DNA from: Atopsyche davidsoni
Lineage: Eukaryota > Arthropoda > Insecta > Trichoptera > Hydrobiosidae
DNA: 64,000 nucleotides
Direction of reading: 5' to 3'
Assembly (NCBI GenBank): GCA_022113835.1
Contig: JAILWY010000006.1
Coordinates: forward strand, 6,634,001 to 6,698,000
Positions within the stretch are counted from its first letter, which is position 1; the number at the start of each line of letters is the position of its first letter. The position numbers and the translations under genes were made by a program. Below are positions 59,441-64,000 of the stretch, piece by piece. Below the pieces are notes generated by a model, which did not search any database, had not been told where the DNA came from, and saw only the letters and a program-made list of their open reading frames with translations.

Positions 59441-61009
59441 TCTTGTAAATAGATATCCACCAAATTTTTATTGTAATTTTATTTCGTTGAATTCGTTCCA
59501 TTGAATTTTATTTTCGTAATTTTGACATCGTAAATAGAATTGATTATTTATAAACATATTGTTTCACGTATCATCTTCAGGTGCTACCATATCACTGAAC
59601 ATATAATATATCTATCCTGGCCCGGTCTTATAATTTCTACTGTACTTTAGATTACCAGCCACTGTCACAAATTCCGCATACATGTTGTCTTCCTTCTTTT
59701 AATAACTCTTTTAGACAATCAGCCACAGTATAATAGAGTACCTCACGCCTTTTTACCATCGTCAGGAGTTTTTATTTTTTACGTTACGCGTGTGTTATGT
59801 TAAAATTTAATTTAAAAAAAAAAGAAATAGAAACCAAAATATTTTTTGAACAAACTCAGGACGTGCTTTGCATCCGACGTCTCGATACATAAATATAATT
59901 TTTTTGTGAATACGATCTCTTTGGACTTTCTTCGGAGTATAAGCATGAAATTTTTGGGTGTCGGTAAAGTATAATTTATGACGAAATGTATTGAATATTT
60001 GGTCTCTTATTGTGTAGTGTAAGGGTAGCGGTGATGACGACCCATTTAAGGTCATTTAATGTCCATACCGGCACATAAAGTGCCGAGTGATATTGTTAAA
60101 CCATCCGCAAGAGCTATCTGGGTGCATAAATAATACAGCCTCCACATCATTTGTATGCGAAGTAAGATTTCTGGAAGAATAATTCCTTCATCGGCAATGC
60201 CAAGGCTGTGCAATAAAAACAGTTTAGCGTTTTCTAAACAACTTTACAGGGTCTTAATGTAAGTAAATCTTTTTTCAATACGTGTGCGTATTAGGACCGC
60301 TGCCCGCGTTTATTTTCCTACCCTTATCCCGGCGGGGTTGGAAAAAACATCGCATCGCTCACCCCTAAACACTCTTTAAAAATAACTGGTGGAAGGAAAC
60401 TTGCCCAAGTAATGTTGTGAGATTTTTTTAGTTTGTGAAAAATATGAAATATTTGATTTCTTATTCTGTGTTTAAAATTATCCTTTTAAGTTATTCCCAC
60501 TTCCTTTTTGGATAGAAATTATTTATATATTTCTAGTATATCAGTTATTATTTTTCAAATTATTATTGTAAAAATATTCGGATAATCGTAAATCATTATT
60601 ACTTTTTTTTGCATGGAGACCTTTACGGCTAAAAAAAAAACAGCATAACACCCGTTAATTTAAATAAAAATTTAAAATTTCCTTTATACATCTGAAACCA
60701 CAAAACATTTAAAAGCGATATTATTCGTCATTATACTGGTAGATAGTAAATAATTTTGCCTTAAAGCCCGTATACATCGACGTTGAAACTACTCTTTGTT
60801 GACTTCGGTTAAAGCCCTTTTTTGTAGTATACGTATATGTGATGCGTGTATGTATATGAAATAAAATACTAGAGTACTTGCTAATTAAGAAATAAATAAA
60901 TTAAAAAACATACTTAAAATTATAATAGAAATGAATGGTATTCTTTTCAAGTATGAGAGATCAGTTTGCTTTATTGTGTATACATGTAAGCAAGTTAGTT
61001 TGTTCCAGA
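59441..61009. other. Noncoding, with a mild island near 60.0-60.4 kb
   Basis: 60020-60400 is G+C-richer and contains the small hairpin CGGCAC-ATAAA-GTGCCG (60069-60085). The rest is A/T-rich. Confidence 0.5.
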
Positions 61010-61330
61010 CGTATTTACGGATCCTGAAAGCTCGGGGCCTTGAAGATTTAGCGCTGGTCTGTAATCTCCGAGGAGCACTTGTCCTGGCCGGCTCAGCCGA
61101 GCAGTCGTAAGTCCAATGAGACCCTGTTCCTACAATAAGAACAAATGCTAGACCGAAGTATTACCGACCAGCGCAAAAACGACGATTCGCTGATAAATGA
61201 GATGTTTAACTGCAGACAATTGAGAAGGGTGCGAAGGATCCTAAAAAATGTACTTATTTATTTTTTGCCGTCGCTTAATTTCAGGACTACGTTTTTCAAA
61301 AGAACGCTGATAGTATATGGACGATGAGTA
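61010..61330. promoter_or_regulatory. G+C-rich island, candidate regulatory element
   Basis: Balanced to G+C-rich, with GGCCGGCTCAGCCGAGCAG near 61087. No supported gene. Confidence 0.3.
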
Positions 61331-62165
61331 TTTTTTAAACTTTTTTATAAACGATGTTTTATAAATCTTCAAAATACATAAGAGTTAATAGTGCCAGGTT
61401 GATGTAACGTTAAAATTAATTTGCCATCTAAAAAATAATGCTCTTATATAGATTTGATTGGAGTAACAAAAATATAGTAAATCACAATCGGTGACGTTCG
61501 TTACTTTGATTGAAAATATTATATATACCAAATCTTCTTAAGAACAAATATTCACGTAGACTATTAGACAATATTCATGGTAAGTGCTGTTAAAATAAAG
61601 CTAAAGTTTAGGTTTAAATTTAGTTCGGCTCAACTAGTAACGATCTACACTGTATTCATTTAACATAGTGTTCAATCAATGTGTTTATTTTATCTAATGT
61701 TTGTGTTGAATGAAACAGTTCCTCAAAGGATTGAAATATAAAATTTATCGTGGGGGGAAACTTACGATTTGTAAGGTGTTAAAATTTGAATTTCACATTT
61801 TTTATACAAAAAAGGTAGAAAAACACTTTGAGTTGTCTTTAAAAGGAGCGAGGCCTCGGGGATTCCTCGACTTGGGCCGTTAATTTTTGAGGCTCTTTAA
61901 GATTATTTTCACTGCCAGCGACCGGAAGTGAGAGGCTCGGGGGCCGAGGGACCCGCGCAGGGCTCCGCGAGGCCCAATCTCGACGGAGTTACAGCAAACA
62001 ACGGAATCTCCAACGCTTTGCGTGCTAAGAAAATAGACTGTCACAAATTTGTTTATCTTTGAGTCTTTATTTGGGAAGAAAATACTCCTGAGCAAAAATA
62101 TTTATAATAATTAAAAAAACTTATTGATATAAATACTAATTTTTTTTACAGTAAGCTGTTCTATG
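61331..62165. other. A+T-rich stretch with an island at 61.84-62.0 kb
   Basis: 61840-62000 is strongly G+C-rich (GGCTCGGGGGCCGAGGGACC). The surroundings are A/T-rich. The 71-codon minus frame over it is unrecognised. Confidence 0.4.
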
Positions 62166-62191
62166 TACGAGTATATTTGATAATACTCGTA
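62166..62191. repeat. 9-bp-stem hairpin
   Basis: TACGAGTAT (62166-62174) and ATACTCGTA (62183-62191) are perfect complements around an 8-base loop, in A/T-rich DNA. Confidence 0.75.
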
Positions 62192-62654
62192 TATAATATA
62201 GCATAATTTTTTGCTTTATTTACCAACTAAATGTAAAAATTCAAATATTTTTATATAAAGCTCAATAAAAAAATATGTGATATGCCAATTTCTTATAATA
62301 GATCTGAAAATAATGAATGAAATTTTTCGTCTTATAAAATATTGCAATCTTGCAAGGTTATATTACAATAAATCAAATAATATTATTTTTTTAAAACGAG
62401 TTTTAAAGCTTTTTAATTCAAAATACAAATTAAAATTGTCAATTATATTTTTTCTGACATGCCAACTTTTTTTTTCCTCTTAAGTGCTACAAACCTAACA
62501 TTATCATTATGTTGCTTTATTAATTTTTGCCCCTGTTTTTAATTTAACCTGAAACAATAAACGCTCACACCTTCACAACGATTGTTGAAATGACACTTCA
62601 AAATTGTAAGTACTAAGACCTTCATACGTAGAAATATATTTATATATATATATT
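62192..62654. other. A+T-rich noncoding stretch
   Basis: Ends in a (TA)n run near 62640. Nothing recognised. Confidence 0.6.
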
Positions 62655-62960
62655 TAGGGGAGGAAGTCGATCTGGGGCCAACTTCCGGCGGGTTTTTCCC
62701 TTGCGTCCGGCCGCCGGAGGCATCTGTCTAAATTATATCGTTCCGTGTCAAAGTTTGGTGGGAAAACTTCTGACAGGTCATTAGTTCGAGGTGACACGCC
62801 GTCTTGGCGCGAATCTGGCGCGCGATATTAGATCAGCTGAGGCGCCGACGTTTATGGGCTGGGAATTATTAGGTGAGATTTCTCCCGGGTGGTGACTTGA
62901 CGACTTCTAAATGTCATGTCAGTAATCGATACCACCCCATGTCACATAAACATCTTCAAT
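62655..62960. promoter_or_regulatory. G+C-rich island, candidate regulatory element
   Basis: A 300-base CpG-rich block with sharp edges. Words of interest include GCGCGAATCTGGCGCGCG (near 62807), GATCAGCTGAGG and TTTATGGGC. There is no open frame of length, which favours a noncoding element over an exon. Confidence 0.4.
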
Positions 62961-64000
62961 AATGTCCCGACATTAGGGAATACATCATCAAGTAAACAGG
63001 CAATTTTTTTGTCTATTTTTAAAAACTTTTATCTCTGTACAATTTTTTTTTATTCTATTCAAATTTTAGTTTTAATATGGTGGCTGTAAAAAAATTACTT
63101 CATTTGTATAATTTTCAAATCATTATACGTTATGTTGCATTTGTAGTATTACAACAAAAGTTTTCATTATATAAAGGATTGCTTACAATTATTGACACAT
63201 CTGATTGATTAATTCAACGGACACTTTTAATTGTACTTAGTTTAAAAGTGCAGATTCAGACTCATATAAACCAAACGACAATAGTTTCTACGTCGAAAAA
63301 TAGTGAGAGTTAAAAATACAAAACACCTCTAAAAAATCATGTTATAGAGTCTACTTTGAAACATGAGAAAGATTAAAGATCTTGTAGAAGAGCTCAAAAC
63401 TGCTGAAACAATATTATAACGGAAATTTATTAATATTTTTAAGGTATGATAAAATGAGATATTTCTTTGTGTTATTTTTCTGAAACCAAATATATTAAAT
63501 ATAAAAAACTCCAAGGTTCGAAACTGTGTATTGGTAATTTATGCTTGATGTAACACTACAAGCCGACTTGCCCGTGCCAGGGTCTCGGCCAACTATTGAT
63601 TTACAAATAAAATTTCTCATTCGAATAAGCACACTCGAGTGGTCTCCGCAAAGAACGACAAACGAATTATTGTTGGTCAGAGAAATCTGAATTGGGAGTA
63701 TTTGCGAGGGCGACCAGCGTTGGGCTTAACAATATGTCCTTGTATATACTAAAAAAGGGATGCCATACAGACTATGTGAATAGTCCCTAGATATATCCTA
63801 TATTGATACAAAAAAGCATATATAATTTCGTTATTGTTTTCTCAGAGGAAGTTAGTAACCATTTCACTGAGTATATGTTTTTCATGAGCCAGTTTTACAA
63901 ATTTGGCTGTACTACCAATTTCTAGCCCCTGGCGTAAATTACGCATCCACGTTAGTTCTCTCCTTCCAATGTTTTTTTCCTTCGACTTTTTCCTGGAAAA
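62961..64000. other. Noncoding to the window end
   Basis: A/T-rich except for a G+C-richer block at 63520-63720. No gene recognised; the window ends in unremarkable sequence. Confidence 0.55.

Overview
This is an A+T-rich eukaryotic window, most likely from an insect. The evidence is the long A/T tracts, the absence of bacterial-style gene packing, an 83-bp GT-AG intron, and a repeat load of Ty3/gypsy, mariner and hAT-type elements. I see no confident host protein-coding gene, rRNA, tRNA or CRISPR array. Nearly all of the short open frames are what chance gives in this composition. The species cannot be fixed from the sequence alone.

Layout. 1-5.8 kb is A+T-rich noncoding DNA with one sharp G+C-rich island (4.83-5.07 kb). 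5.8-8.04 kb holds a broken Ty3/gypsy-type retrotransposon: a gag split by a one-base shift in an A-run, a textbook -1 frameshift heptamer at the gag-pol junction, an aspartic protease, and the first block of reverse transcriptase, cut off in an (AAAAT)5 tract. 8-20 kb is noncoding with small palindromes, a G-quadruplex-capable C/G run, a retroelement-like motif (17.03 kb) and a G+C-rich island with a TATA+Inr arrangement (19.86-20.1 kb). 20.37-20.94 kb is an internally deleted mariner element with both inverted ends.

22.57-26.34 kb is the richest part. A hAT-like element flanked by an 8-bp duplication carries a 51-bp minisatellite and has been invaded by a second 2.6-kb hAT-like transposon (23,444-26,055) with its own inverted ends, its own 8-bp duplication and a decayed two-exon transposase. 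45.07-45.52 kb is a short non-autonomous hAT element with five 31-bp subterminal repeats, next to a 13-bp G+C-rich minisatellite.

The rest (26-45 kb and 46-64 kb) is A+T-rich DNA punctuated every 1-3 kb by 150-350-bp G+C-richer islands. Some contain homeodomain- or nuclear-receptor-like words. By inference this looks like the intergenic or intronic regulatory landscape of a developmental gene, but no conservation could be tested. One minus-strand open frame near 39.0-39.25 kb looks more protein-like than the others. It could be an orphan exon or the start of a LINE ORF1 relic.
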